From Chimonanthus salicifolius (taxonomy: Eukaryota; Streptophyta; Magnoliopsida; Laurales; Calycanthaceae), in assembly GCA_013350335.1 (NCBI GenBank), contig CM023539.1, forward strand, positions 17,758,223 through 17,822,222: a stretch of DNA of 64,000 nucleotides, written 5' to 3'. Of this stretch, positions 21,541-32,368 are shown in pieces (the first letter of the stretch is position 1; each line of letters starts with the position of its first letter). The notes under the pieces were generated by a model. It ran no database searches. It saw nothing but the letters and a program-made list of their open reading frames with translations, and had not been told where the DNA came from. Position numbers and translations under genes: made by a program.

Positions 21541-22760
21541 TCTACCAGAATCTATTAAATACCACTATTGATTTGCAAATTCAAAGATGTATGCTTTTTC
21601 CTGAACAAAATTGCAGATGTAAATGATTGGGAGAAGCATTTTGAAAAAAATTAAAATAAAAATAAAATAAACTCGTACAATGTTGACTCCTTAACTATGC
21701 AAGAAACCTGAAATAGAATAATGAAGATCAAAGATGCTGAGAACAAACAACATGGACAAAGGATTTCATGTCATCTTCAGATTTCTGGATGAAGAAAGGA
21801 TATAACATGAAAAATCAAATGTGAGAAAATAAAAAAAAAATACAAAATAATCCTTCGTTATACCAAAAATGTGAATTCAAAGATACACTTTTGTTTTCCA
21901 ATTAAAACCGCTAATTTGAACAATCTGGAGCATAGCTCCATGGAGGAAAGCTAAAGTCACACGATCTTGATCCCTTAACTATAAAAGTACTCCAATATAA
22001 ATAATTTGAAGATCAGAGGAAAAAAAAAAAATCTCGTCACTTTCCTATTTCTACAAAGAAAGGAAATAAGAATAAAAATGAAAACAAAAATAAAGATAGA
22101 AATTGATGTTTCCTTTTCTTAGTAATACTGCGAATTTAAACAACCGTAAGCCAAAATTCACAAAAAAAAGAAAAAAAAAACCTCAAACCAGCCAATTTGC
22201 TCCAGTCAGATGATTTGAAGATCAATGACCTGAAAAAAAAGGATATTTCACCGTCTTCCAACTTCCATAAAAGAAAGGATGTAACATTAAAAATGAAAAT
22301 AGAAATGGAAAAGGAAAGTAAAAATTCTACCAGAAAACATATTTATACACTGGTGCTGAATAGCAAAATCAAAGATATCTGCCTCTTCCGAACAAAACTG
22401 AAAGCTTAAACAGTCGGAAGGAGAATTTCAAAAAAAAAAAAACTAAAATCACCTAAGCTTGATGCCTTAACTACAACATTACTTCAATCTAGAAAATTTG
22501 AATAGCAAACAAAGTACCAACAGTAATAATCAAAATTAAGAAAAACAAAAAAACAAAAATTCTACCAAGTAATCTGTTGCTGAAATGCAAATTCAAAGAT
22601 ATACGAAAAATTAAATCAAATTCAAACATCTAAACAGAATTTCACGAAAACAGCTAAAATTACCCGATCTTGATATCTTTTGTCCACAAATGTCACCGAT
22701 CTAGATGATTTGAAGATCAAAGGAGGAGAACAAGGGATTCCTCTTTGGTAAGAGAAAAAA
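21540..22760 (-). repeat. Decayed tandem repeats of about 250-300 bp
   Basis: Recurring phrases mark the units: gatcttgat followed by ccttaact or similar (21960, 22460, 22670), tttgaagatca (22005, 22210, 22715) and aaattcaaagat (21583, 21876, 22588). The units are heavily diverged and A-rich. They lie downstream of the minus-strand promoter at 22846-22855 and repeat parts of its leader. Confidence 0.55.
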
Positions 22761-22845
22761 GAGAAAATTGAAAAGATGAAGAGAAAAAAACTTGACCTAG
22801 CTTTGCAGTCGTGAGGATTCGTCAGGTGTTTGTGTGAGGAATCGA

Positions 22846-22855
22846 CCACTATTTA
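22846..22855 (-). promoter_or_regulatory. Strong TATA box, minus strand, without a recognisable gene
   Basis: The reverse complement reads CTATAAATAG, close to the plant TATA consensus. A CT-rich leader follows at 22800-22735, as in many plant 5' untranslated regions. No coding exon was found downstream on the minus strand, where decayed tandem repeats follow instead. It may be the promoter of a lost gene or of an unclassified element. Confidence 0.4.
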
Positions 22856-23159
22856 TAGCTCCAAGAGGCGGGAACTGTAAGCTCCGAGAACGACAAAGGG
22901 AGGATTGCCAACGCCCAACGGGTTGGTTTCGGGTCAGGTCCGTAGTGGACCCAGATTCGGATTCGACAAGGCTGGATCCATGCCAGACCCAAATGACTGA
23001 ACGAGACCAACTTGGTATAAATATTTATTTTATTTTCGAGGGCTTCTCCATGTACCATCTGACTACATTCTTCAATTCTTAAGGCATTTGTTAAGATAGA
23101 GGGTCGAATGAGTGGCTTCCTTTAAAGATTAACGTTTAAAAGCAGGGGTTTAAAAAACG

Positions 23160-23335
23160 TTATCAGTCGATATGTCGCTTGATATATTATTATCAGCCTA
23201 TATTTTTCTCTCTCCTCCTCTTTTTTAAAAAAAAAACAACCGATATTTTGATAGCAGCCGATATTGTGAATATTGGCCAAACCGATATGATATCGGTCGA
23301 TACGATATGTATCGGCCGATATTTGTACCTCTATT
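23160..23335. repeat. Cluster of GATATCGG / ATCGGCCGAT palindromes
   Basis: Overlapping variants of cgatat, gatatcggtcgatac and tatcggccgata fill the segment, several as perfect palindromes. No other function is apparent. Confidence 0.6.
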
Positions 23336-23339
23336 TAAA

Positions 23340-24101
23340 AGTATATTGTTTTACTTTTTGAATATAAATAAGAACTTTTTAATGTTATAATATTTATACA
23401 TTTTTAATTTTGTAATTAGAAAGATCTATTAACACAAATCTAAGAAAAAAAATTGGGGTCAAAATCTTCTTTTTTTTGGTTTAGGTTAGCACAGTATGGA
23501 AAATCAATATTTTTTAGGTTAACGCCTGGTAAGACACATTGTATTTCCTTGGCGTTGATTGACGCACTGTTCGCACAACCCTTGATTACATTTTTGCTTT
23601 CTATAGCGCTAGACAACACATTCATGGTCATGCAAGCTGCATAGTCAGCCGTAGATGAAAGAGTGGCAGGTGCCCTCTGTCGAGTGAGGGCAATTTTGTC
23701 CAACATGTTCGAACAGACACCCACAACATGATTAACAAATATCAGTTTTTGAAGGGCGCCCCATATAGACACCCGATTTTTCTACCCTCTACACATCCGA
23801 TTTCAAAAAATCATGTGAAATTACCAACATGAACAAGCTCTCAACTACAAAATGAGACTATGATAGTAGATAAAACTGCAGCTCCATGCCCAGCACCTGA
23901 TTGAGGGTCCTGCCGGCCCCTCTTCTAAGAACACCTGTGAGGCAAAGGGTGAGTTCTACATGCCCAGTGAGGGTAACACATGCATCATATGTCAAGCATG
24001 CACTGCATATAATCATATGGACACATCAATGTCTAGGATGTCTAGATGCATGACCATGCAAGTGTGTGCCCTACCACTAGCACACAAGCCCACGTCTACA
24101 C
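23340..24101. other. No gene seen; left junction of truncated chromovirus LTR
   Basis: The open frame at 23440-23772 (minus, 110 residues) has no recognisable domain. The segment 23870-24101 differs from the equivalent part of the 3' LTR of the Ty3 element to its right, so that LTR is cut off here. Confidence 0.4.
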
Positions 24102-24300
24102 AGACTATGACACCTGTAGGGTGGGGACAATCTGAGTTGTGATATGATGTATATTTCCAGACTATGACACCTGTAGGGTGGGGACAGTCTGAGTTGTGAT
24201 ATGTCGTGTATTTCCAGACTATGACACCTGTAGGGTGGGGGCAGTCTGAGTCATGATTTGAGGGGATATTCCGAACCATGACACCTACGGGGTTGGGACA
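24102..24300 (+). repeat. 57-bp minisatellite, about 4 units
   Basis: Units begin agactatgacacctgt and contain gtggggacagtctgag. The last is the diverged gaaccatgacacctacg version. The period is a multiple of three, so a repetitive open frame appears on the minus strand, which is an artefact. Confidence 0.9.
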
Positions 24301-24783
24301 GCCTGAGTGGTGATGGTTTGGTCGGACACTAGTTGATTGGCACGTGTGGTGAGTCGTGTGTGTTACGCGGGATTGCATATGTAGATTTATTTTTATACCT
24401 TGTGGTGATAGCTTCGCAGTGTGTAGTTTATGTAGTGTGAATAAAATTACTTGTTCTTTCACTGGGTATGCAATACTCACCCCCTTTGCCTTTCAGGTAG
24501 CTCAGTGGAGGCGGGACCCAACGGGTCCCAAGATCAGGTCTAGGTGTTGATAGCCGAGGGGTGTTTGGCGTACTCTCATTTTGTTACTTAGAGATATCAC
24601 ATTACACGTTTATTTCGAATGATGTTTGATATTATGGATAACTGTAATAACTGTTTATTACTTGGTTATGTTGGTTGAATGTTGTGGTACTTTTATTAAA
24701 CCTTTATAGTTATTGTTAGTGGGATCTCTATTTTGTAGTTCGGTATCAGTGGTACCATACCCGTAGCGGGATGGGGTGTTACA
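24102..24783 (+). repeat. Chromovirus 5' LTR, 3' part only
   Basis: It matches the last roughly 680 bp of the 3' LTR and ends ggggtgttaca. It carries four minisatellite units where the 3' LTR has eight. Confidence 0.9.
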
Positions 24784-24798
24784 TTTGGTTTCAGAGCC
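24784..24798 (+). promoter_or_regulatory. Chromovirus primer-binding site
   Basis: TTTGGTTTCAGAGCCC directly follows the LTR. It matches the initiator-tRNA-Met site TGGTATCAGAGC with one change. Confidence 0.85.
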
Positions 24799-25082
24799 CG
24801 GTTCCACTCTCGGACTGTGCTTTTGGGCTGGATTGAGAGTTGTTGATGATTAGGGGTTAATTAAATCCCCTTTGAGGTAGGGTGGGTGAGACCAAGTGGG
24901 GGATTGAGACTTGACACCTTTGGTTTTGTTGTGGTGTGTTCATAAGATTATTTACCTTCGGATGCTTGCGGTGTGTTCAGTTTTGATTTCCTGCTTGGTT
25001 TTAAGACTAATCGGTACTTGATTTGTGAACAGGCTATGGTAAACACCCGTTCAATGGGGGAGGGCGTCCAGGGTCGTATGGG

Positions 25083-26270
25083 ATGCCAGATATTCCAGAG
25101 ATAGTGGAGACTCCGCAAGCTGAAGTGGAGAACACGCCGATGGTAGTAACCGAGGGAACAGTGGGGCAGCGTCCGGTGGTCCCTGTGCCAATTGTGGGTC
25201 CTGCTCAAAGACCTCTAGACCCCGAGGTGATGTTTGCCCGATACGAAAGGATGATTGAGACTTATGAGAGGAATCTGAAAAGGCCAGAAGATCTGATAGC
25301 CCAACATGCCAACCAACCCGTCAACCCCCTGCGTGCAGTTGGACAGTTTGAGACTAGGCAGATGGTGGCGCTTAAAGAGTTCAAGCGCCATTTCCCTTCT
25401 ATATACTATGGGGGTACGAACCCCTTGGAGGCTGAGAGATGGGTAGGGGAGATGGACCGCCTGTTGGACACTTTGGGCATTGTAGAGCCTGATTTGAGAG
25501 TCACCCTAGCGACACACCACCTCCAGGGAGAGGCTTTTAGTTGGTGGCTCGAGGAGCCCCTCCGGGAGCAGGGGCAAGCAGATTGGAACAGGTTCAAGGA
25601 GCTCTTTTTAGCCAAGTACTTTCCATCAGTGGTGAAGCAATAAAAAACCAGTGAGTTCATTAAGCTGGAGCAGGGTAGCAACACTGTACGGGAGTATGAC
25701 GCCCTTTTTGTGGAGTTGGTACGCTATGCGCCACATCTGGTGGCAAAGGAGGAGGAGAAGGCCTGCAAGTTTGAGGAGGGTCTACACACAGCTCTGCAGT
25801 GCATGGTCATGCCACTGAGGTGCACTACCTACGCAGAGGTGGTGCAACGGGCACTGATATCAGAGGGTGCCGTCATGAGATCCAAGGGCATTGTTTATCA
25901 ACCATTAGCAGTGGGTACTAATGGGCCGAACAGAGGTCATGATAAGAAGAAAAGGCGGCCAATGCCTTATCATAACAGATGAGCTTTTCCTGGACGACCA
26001 CATCCCAGTTCGACTGTGCCAGCAGTGAGTGGTCGGTTCGAGCCCAGCAAGTGTTACACTTGTGGCCAGACTGGTCACTTTCGGAGAGATTGCCCTCAAT
26101 CCCAGCGCCAGGCCGGGAATTTCTACTGCTATACCTGTGGTGATGCTGGACACATATCGCGGAACTGCCCTCAGAGGTGCGGCTCAGGCACTATAGTGGC
26201 GCCCACTCAGGCGATGGTTCCTGCAGTTGGTTATGGTCAGGTGGCACCTGTACGACCTTCGACATAGAAA
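25083..26270 (+). pseudogene. Chromovirus gag
   Basis: Capsid and nucleocapsid protein. The first open part (25083-25643) contains the Ty3 capsid block with RWVGEMDRLLD, HHLQGEAFSWW and RFKELFLAKYFP. A TAA at 25641-25643 interrupts it. The frame goes on with LEQGSNTVREYDALF and KACKFEEGL to a TGA at 25980-25982. It then reaches two zinc knuckles of the form CX2CX4HX4C (CYTCGQTGHFRRDC at about 26050 and CYTCGDAGHISRNC at about 26128). True start may be slightly upstream at 25035, where MVNTRS-like codons occur in the PBS-proximal region. Confidence 0.9.
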
Positions 26271-26330
26271 GCTGCACCTCCGCAGAGAGGCAGGAGACGA
26301 GGCAGACCCATTCATCCAGCCTCGGCTAGG

Positions 26331-27661
26331 ATGTATGCCCTTATGCAACAGCCTGAGGAGTTTGTGCCACCAGCAGTTATGCAGGGTATGTTAGTTCTCC
26401 ATGGTTCTTTGGCTCGTGTTCTATTTGATTCTGGTGCCTCGTACTGCTATGTTGCTTTGGATTTTGCCTTTAGTTCTGGTTTAGAAATAGAAAGAACTAA
26501 AGATCAGTTACTGATTAGATCCCCTTTGGGTAGTGAGGTAGTTGTAGATCAGGTTTGTCGGCGTTGTGTTCTAACTCTTGGTGGCTGGCACCTTAAATTT
26601 GATCTGCGGGTCATGGATATGTCAGAGTTTGATGTTATCCTCAGAATGGACTGGTTGTACTCTTGCCGTGTCTTCATTGACTGCTATCGTAGAAGAGTTT
26701 CAGGTAGTACAGCTTCAGGCAGGACTTTTGTTGAACGTTTGAGCACTGCCGTTTGTCCGAGTATAGGTGAGTTGGGTGGACTTGTGGCTAGTATGAGTTG
26801 GGAGGGTTCGGGGCCAGCAGGTGCTGAGATGCCTCGCGTGGTAAGTGAATTCCCAGATGTCTTCCCGGAGAAGCGCATTGAGTTGCCGCCACGTAGGGAG
26901 GTGGAATTCGTTATAGATCTGCTCCCCGGTACCGCCCCCATCTCTATCACACCCTATTGGATGGCACCAGCTAAGATGTTGGAGTTAGGGAAGCAATTGA
27001 CAGAGCTGCAGTTGGTTGGTTTTATCTATCCCAGTACATCGCCGTGGGGCACTCCAGCCTTGTTCGCTAAGAAAAAGGACGGGAGTATGAGATTGTGCAT
27101 AGATTACCGGCAGCTGAATCGCGTGACCATAAAGAACAAGTATCCACTGCCAAGGATCGATGATTTGTTTGATCAGCTAAGAGGATCTAGATGTTTCTCG
27201 AAGATCGATCTTCGATCAGGTTACCATCAGGTGAGGGTACGGGATTGTGACATAGAGAAAACAGCATTTCGCACGCGGTTTGGGCACTTTGCATTTGTTG
27301 TGATGCCTTTTGGAGTGACCAATGCCCTAGCCACTTTTATGGATCTCATGAACCGGATATTTAGGCCTTCCCTGGATCGGTTCGTGGAGGTATTTATTGA
27401 CGATATCCTCGTGTACTCAGCATCAGAGGAGGATCACGAGCAGCACTTGAGAACTGTGCTACAGATTTTGAGGGATAATAAGTTGTTTGCAAAATACAGT
27501 AAGTGTGAGTTTTGGTTGCCAGAGGTACAGTTTTTGGGACATGTGGTATCAGGAGAAGGAGTGGTTGTTGATCCGGCCAAAGAGGAGGCCGTGATGAGTT
27601 GGACGAGACCATGTAATGTGACCGAGATCCGTAGTTTCTTGGGTCTAGCAGGTTACTACTG
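26331..27661 (+). pseudogene. Chromovirus protease and reverse transcriptase
   Basis: A 443-residue open frame. The protease active site is [12 protein letters not shown] (about 26418). Reverse transcriptase follows with [48 protein letters not shown] and [10 protein letters not shown]. The catalytic motif is FIDDILVYS at about 27395, the usual Ty3 form of YxDD. The thumb region [10 protein letters not shown] precedes a TGA at 27661 where an Arg codon is expected in the family's YYRRFI motif. Confidence 0.92.
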
Positions 27662-27663
27662 AC

Positions 27664-28395
27664 GGTTCATACAGGACTTTTCTAAGATAGCTACCCCTAT
27701 GACGAGATTGACTCGTAAGGACCAACCTTATGAGTGGACGGAGGCTTGTGAGTCAGCTTTTTTGGAGTTGAAGAAGAGATTGACGACCGCCCCAGTCTTG
27801 GTCGTACCCGAGAGAGGTTTGGGCTATACAGTCTTCTATGATGCTTCTATAGATGGTTTGGGTTCCGTCTTGATGCAGGTTGGTCCTGTTGTGGCATATG
27901 GCTCTTGACAGCTCAAGGTCCACGAACAGAACTACCCCACTCATGACCTGGAGTTGGCAGCAGTGGTCTTTGTACTTAAAATCTATAGACATTATATCTA
28001 CGGAGAGAAGTTCGAAGTATTCTCGGACCACCACTGTCTCAAATATCTGTTCAAGCAGAAAGAGCTAAACATGAGGCAGCGTCGGTGGATGGAGTACTTG
28101 GGAGATTATGATTTCGAACTTTCTTATCACCCTGGCAAGGCAAACGTAGTTGCAGACGCCTTGAGCTGGAAGTCCCGAGGAGTGCTAGCTAGTTTGATTG
28201 GTGGGGCCAGAGCAGCAGCCTTGTGCAGTATGGTAGTACGACCAAGGTTGGATGATTTAGTCTTGAGAGCCCAGCATGCTGACTCGGATTCAACGGGATA
28301 TCGAAATCGAGTGACTGCTGGGGACGGACCGCATGGTTGTGCAGTAAGGGCAGATGGTGCAGTGACTTTCGATGGTCGATTGTATGTACCTGAGT
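27664..28395 (+). pseudogene. Chromovirus RNase H
   Basis: Continues in frame after the stop: FIQDFSKIATPMTRL, then YTVFYDASIDGLGSVLMQ with the first catalytic Asp. A TGA at 27906 follows. Next are [22 protein letters not shown] with the catalytic Glu, [11 protein letters not shown], and the family end [13 protein letters not shown], where Arg of the usual ADALSR is changed to Trp. The segment ends at a TAG (28395-28397). Confidence 0.9.
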
Positions 28396-28397
28396 AG

Positions 28398-29680
28398 TGT
28401 GTGCGACACTTCCACCATACGAGATTTGCAGTACACCCTGGATGTGCCAAGATGTACCATGATCTGAGCCGTCAGTATTATTGGGTAGGCATGAAGAGAG
28501 CAATAGCAAAATTTGTGGCCCGATGCTTCACATGTCAACAGGTCAAGTTTGAGCACCAGAGACCAGCTGGAGTAGTACAACCACTTAAGATATCTGAATG
28601 GAAGTGGGAGCACATCACCATGGACTTTGTGACTGGATTACCAAGGTCGCCCAAAGGGCACGATACCATTTGGGTCATAGTGGATAGACTAACCAAGTCG
28701 GCCCACTTTATTGGCATGAAGATGACTGATTCCTTGGAGAAACTGAGTTAGTTGTATATGGAGCAGGTGGTTAGATTACATGGAGTGCCAGTGTCAATTG
28801 TTTCGGATCGAGACCCGAGGTTTGTCTCGCAGTTTTGGCAGAGCTTGTAGAGAGAGCTGGGTACTCAGTTATGCTTCAGCACAGCCTTTCATCCATAGAC
28901 AGATGGCCAGTCGGAGCGAACCATCCAAATCTTAGAGGATATGCTCCGCGCCTGTGTTTTGGAATATGTGGGTAGTTGGGAGGATCACTTACACCTAGTA
29001 GAGTTCGACTACAACAACAGTTACCAGTCCAGCATTCAGATGGCACCATATGAGGCATTGTATGGTCGACAGTGTAGATCGCCCCTGTGTTGGGCAGAGA
29101 CCATTGAGGTTGTCTTGGCAGGTCCAGAGATGGTTAGAGAGACTACAGAGCAGGTTAGACTCATCAGGCAGAGGTTGTTGACTGCCCAGAGCCGACAGAA
29201 GAGTTATGCAGATCGCAGGAGGAGGCCATTGGAGTTTGCCGTAGGTGATCATGTTTTCCTCAGAGTCTCACCCCGCCCTGGAGTTCAAAGATTCGAACGG
29301 AAAAGGAAAGTTATCACCACGATTTATTGGCCCCTTTGAGGTGCTGGAGAGAGTCGAGGAAGTGGCTTATAAGATTGCCCTTCCGCTGCAACTCACTAGA
29401 GTACACAACGTTTTCCATGTCTCCATGCTTCGGAAGTATCGGCTGGACCCATCTCACGTGCTTAACTGGATGACGTAGACCTTAGTGAAGATGTCAGTTT
29501 CGACGAGGGCCCTGTGCAGATCAAGGACAGGATAGAGCAGGTGCACCGTGGTAAGACTATTCCAAAGGTCCTAGTGATATGGAAACGTGGGGGTAGAGAA
29601 ACAGCTACTTGGGAGTTAGAGTCGTCGATGCAGAAAAGATATCCTTGCTTCTTCGAGGATCAAGGTATGACTTTCTAGTG
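28398..29680 (+). pseudogene. Chromovirus integrase with chromodomain-like C terminus
   Basis: The zinc-binding HHCC region reads HHTRFAVHPG…CFTCQQVK (about 28413-28545). The core has MDFVTGLPRS and WVIVDRLTKSAHFI, then SDRDPRF and a Gln-Ser-Glu segment, giving the D-D-E triad. TAG stops lie at 28749, 28848 and 28896. The GPY/F-like RFIGPFEVLERV and LPLQLTRVHNVFHVSMLRKY follow after a frameshift near 29300. A second frameshift near 29468 precedes the chromodomain-like tail ending CFFEDQG with a stop at about 29678. Chromodomains of this group are thought to guide insertion to heterochromatin. Confidence 0.9.
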
Positions 29681-29700
29681 TAATTTCGACGACGAAATTG

Positions 29701-29717
29701 CTTAAAGGGGGGTGGAT
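29701..29717 (+). promoter_or_regulatory. Chromovirus polypurine tract
   Basis: AAAGGGGGGTGGA immediately before the 3' LTR. Confidence 0.8.
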
Positions 29718-30009
29718 TGTAACGACCCGACCCGATTTTTCGTGATTTTAGGGTCTCAATAGAAACCGGGAGAGTGTAGGTCCCGTAGTAGGTCTTGTTT
29801 CGCCCGATCCTGAGCTTAGAAACTCGAAGGGCGTTTTAGTAATTTAAATTATTTAATATTTTTGTCATGCCAACTAATTGAAAATCACACTTTTCCTCAC
29901 ACAAGGTTTGATATCTGATTTTCCTTCCAGGTTTTGAAACGTCGTTTTCGAAAAGTTCTAGTTTTATGTTTTTTTTAAAAAGAAGCAAAAACCCAAAACC
30001 CTAAACCCT

Positions 30010-30025
30010 AGATCCCTTATAAACC
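30010..30025 (+). promoter_or_regulatory. Probable LTR core promoter
   Basis: cccttataaaccc lies 15-20 bp after a telo-box-like repeat and before a CT-rich leader. This is the expected site of the TATA box for element transcription. Confidence 0.5.
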
Positions 30026-31311
30026 CTTCTTCCGCCGTGCACTGTAGCATGCAGCTACAGTGCCGCGGCACCTTCATCGCCACTCTTTCCTCTTCTTCTC
30101 TTCTCTCGGATTTCCTTCTCTCTCTCAGACCCTCTGCCTCTCTCGTTCTCCGACCACTCTCTTTTCTTCACCCAGGCGTCCGGCATCGCTGAAATCCCCG
30201 TCGCTTCCCGACCGAGCCAGGTATTTTTTCTTTTCTTCTCCCCCATCCTCCTACCCTTCTTCCTCCCCTCTCCCACCTTTGATTTTCGCCGGTCCTTCCC
30301 CTCTTCTCCGATTTTTCTTCTTTCCCCCGATTTCTTACTCGAGTTTCCCGTGATTTTTTTCCCCCTTTTTCTCTCTTCCCCCTTCCCTTCGTTTTTCCCT
30401 TTCTCCTCCCCTTCGGTTGGGTTGCTGAGTCAACCCAGCTGGGCAGTCGAGTTAACTCGGCTGGGCAGCTGAGTTGACTCGGCTGAGTCTGAGTTTGGAC
30501 CCCAATGAGCCAGGCCTAGCTCATCTCGCTGTCGGGCTTTTCCTGGCCCAGTTCGACCCTGCTTCAGCCTGGCCCATCCTTTGGGCCCGGCTCGGTTCCA
30601 GGCCCGGCCCAGTTTCGGGCCCATTTTCAGTTCAGACTTAGTTGGCTTGTTTTACTTGTTTACTTATTCCCGTGCTCTTGTTTCGACAGATCAAGCCTCC
30701 TCCAACTCGGCAGACTCGTTTTCTCACAGTTAATTTCAAAACGCACACAAGTGAGGGAACTATCACACTTTTACCATTTATGCATGTTCCTATATTTAAC
30801 TAACTGAACGACATGAGGTACGTGGAATGGATCCCCTATGTTTGTTTAGCCACTCGGCAAGGGAACCATTCAGATGATTATGTGGCGAGGGGACCACTAC
30901 GCGTACTCGTGTTCAGTGATGGTAAAGATCATGATGACTGGATGTGATAATGTGCAGTATATGCAGGTTTGTTTGTTTAAATGTAATCGATTGACAACAT
31001 GATGTGTAATAACATGATGCTGGGTGATAAATGATAATGCATGCGTCCGATTATGATCGTTATACAATGTTGATAACATGTCAGAAATTATCCCTATATG
31101 CATGTAACTGGTATACGTGGGATGACGATGGGGCTTAGAGATTAGGCTACACCAGGACTTCGAGTTCCCCCCCTAACTTGTCGGGCAGTTGGGGTTGGGG
31201 CACTATGTGGGGCATACTGCGGGCGCATGGCGTAGACTACCCTACGATTGGATGCGGGTAGGTATGTTCTCTGATGGGAATTCGGCGGTTGGGCTAACGA
31301 TGTGTTGTTCC

Positions 31312-31740
31312 AGACTATGACACCTACAGGGTGGGGACAGTCTGACGTGTGATATGATGTATATTTCCAGACTATGACACCTGTAGGGTGGGGACAGTCT
31401 GACGTGTGATATGATGTATATTTCCAGACTATGACACCTGTAGGGTGGGGACAGTCTGAGTTGTGATATGATGTATATTTCTAGACTATGACACCGGTAG
31501 GGTGGGGACAGTCTGAGTTATGATATGATGTGTAATTCCAGACTATGACACCTGTAGGGTGGGGACAGTCTGAGTTGTGATGTGATATATATTTCCAGAC
31601 TATGACACCTGTAGGGTGGGGACAGTCTAAGTTGTGATATGAAGTGTATTTCCAGACTATGACACCTGTAGGGTGGGGGCAGTCTGAGTCATGATTTGAG
31701 GGGATATTCCGAACCATGACACCTACGGGGTTGGGACAGC
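31312..31740 (+). repeat. 57-bp minisatellite, 8 units
   Basis: Eight units beginning agactatgacacc (the last is gaaccatgacacc), spaced about 57 bp. The unit is the same as at 24102-24300 but with twice the copy number. Confidence 0.9.
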
Positions 31741-32220
31741 TTGAGTGGTGATGGTTTGGTTGGACACTCGTTGATTGGCACATGTGGTGAGTCGTGTGTG
31801 TTACGCGGGATTGCATATGTAGATTTATTTTGATACCTTGTGGTGATAGCTTCGCAGTGTGTGGTTTATGTAGTGTGAATAAAATTACTTGTTCTTTCAC
31901 TAGGTATGCAATACTCACCTCCCTTGCCTTTCAGGTAGCTCAGTGGAGGAGGGACCCGATGGGTCCTAAGATCAGGTCTAGGTGTTGATAGCCGAGGGGT
32001 GTTTGGCGTACTCTCATTTTGTTACTTAGAGAGATCACATTACGCGTTTATTTCGAATGATGTTTATATTATGGATAACTGTAATAACTGTTTATTACTT
32101 GGTTATGTTGGTTGAATGTTGTGGTACTTTTATTAAACCTTAACAGTTATTGTTAGTGGGATCTCTATTTTGTAGTTCGGTATCAGTGGTACCATACCCG
32201 TAGTGGGATGGGGTGTTACA

Positions 32221-32368
32221 CTCTTGTTATCACACATCATTTGATTAATCTTGTTTATGCTGCTGCTCTCATATTGATTAATCGAGAAAATTTTAAAGGC
32301 CATTAAATTTGGAGATTGTCCTATTCACCCCCTCTAAGACAATCGTGTTCTAACAGCGGGAACTTTCA
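32221..32368 (+). mobile_element. Tail of a SIRE-like copia LTR
   Basis: It contains ggagattgtcctattcac, ccctctaagacaatcg and gggaactttca, matching the end of the LTR at 37640-39555. It is an older element fragment next to the chromovirus LTR. Confidence 0.55.

Larger units (their letters stand above)
24102..32220 (+). mobile_element. Ty3-gypsy chromovirus (Tekay/Del-like), 5' LTR truncated
   Basis: Order: partial 5' LTR (24102-24783), PBS (24784-24798), gag with two zinc knuckles, protease, reverse transcriptase, RNase H, integrase and a chromodomain-like tail (25083-29680), purine tract, 2503-bp 3' LTR (29718-32220). The C-terminal PVQIKDR…RGKTIPKVLVIWKRGG-type tail, in which Trp-Lys precedes the EATW-like ETATWELE, places it near Tekay/Del. 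About ten differences by eye over the last 290 bp of the LTRs suggest a fairly recent insertion. There is no target duplication because the left end is lost. Confidence 0.9.
29718..32220 (+). repeat. Chromovirus 3' LTR, 2503 bp
   Basis: It starts TGTAACGACC and ends GGTGTTACA. In order it holds a telo-box-like aaccctaaaccct (about 29997), a TATA-like cttataaaccc (about 30017), a CT-rich leader, a splice-donor-like CAGgtattt (30218-30225), a palindrome-rich patch (30420-30490), and a 57-bp minisatellite (31312-31740). It abuts an older SIRE-like LTR tail at 32221. Confidence 0.92.

Noticed and set aside
23440..23772. 110-residue minus-strand ORF as a host gene
   Set aside because: No recognisable domain, promoter or splice context, and the tract adjoins a truncated LTR.
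24013..24480. Minus-strand ORF with a repeated 19-residue peptide (also at 31481-31918)
   Set aside because: It comes from the 57-bp LTR minisatellite, whose period is a multiple of three, so a frame stays open by chance. It lies in LTRs and has no conserved start or domain.
29992..30012. Interstitial telomeric repeat
   Set aside because: Only two AAACCCTA-like units occur, in the position of a promoter telo-box within an LTR.
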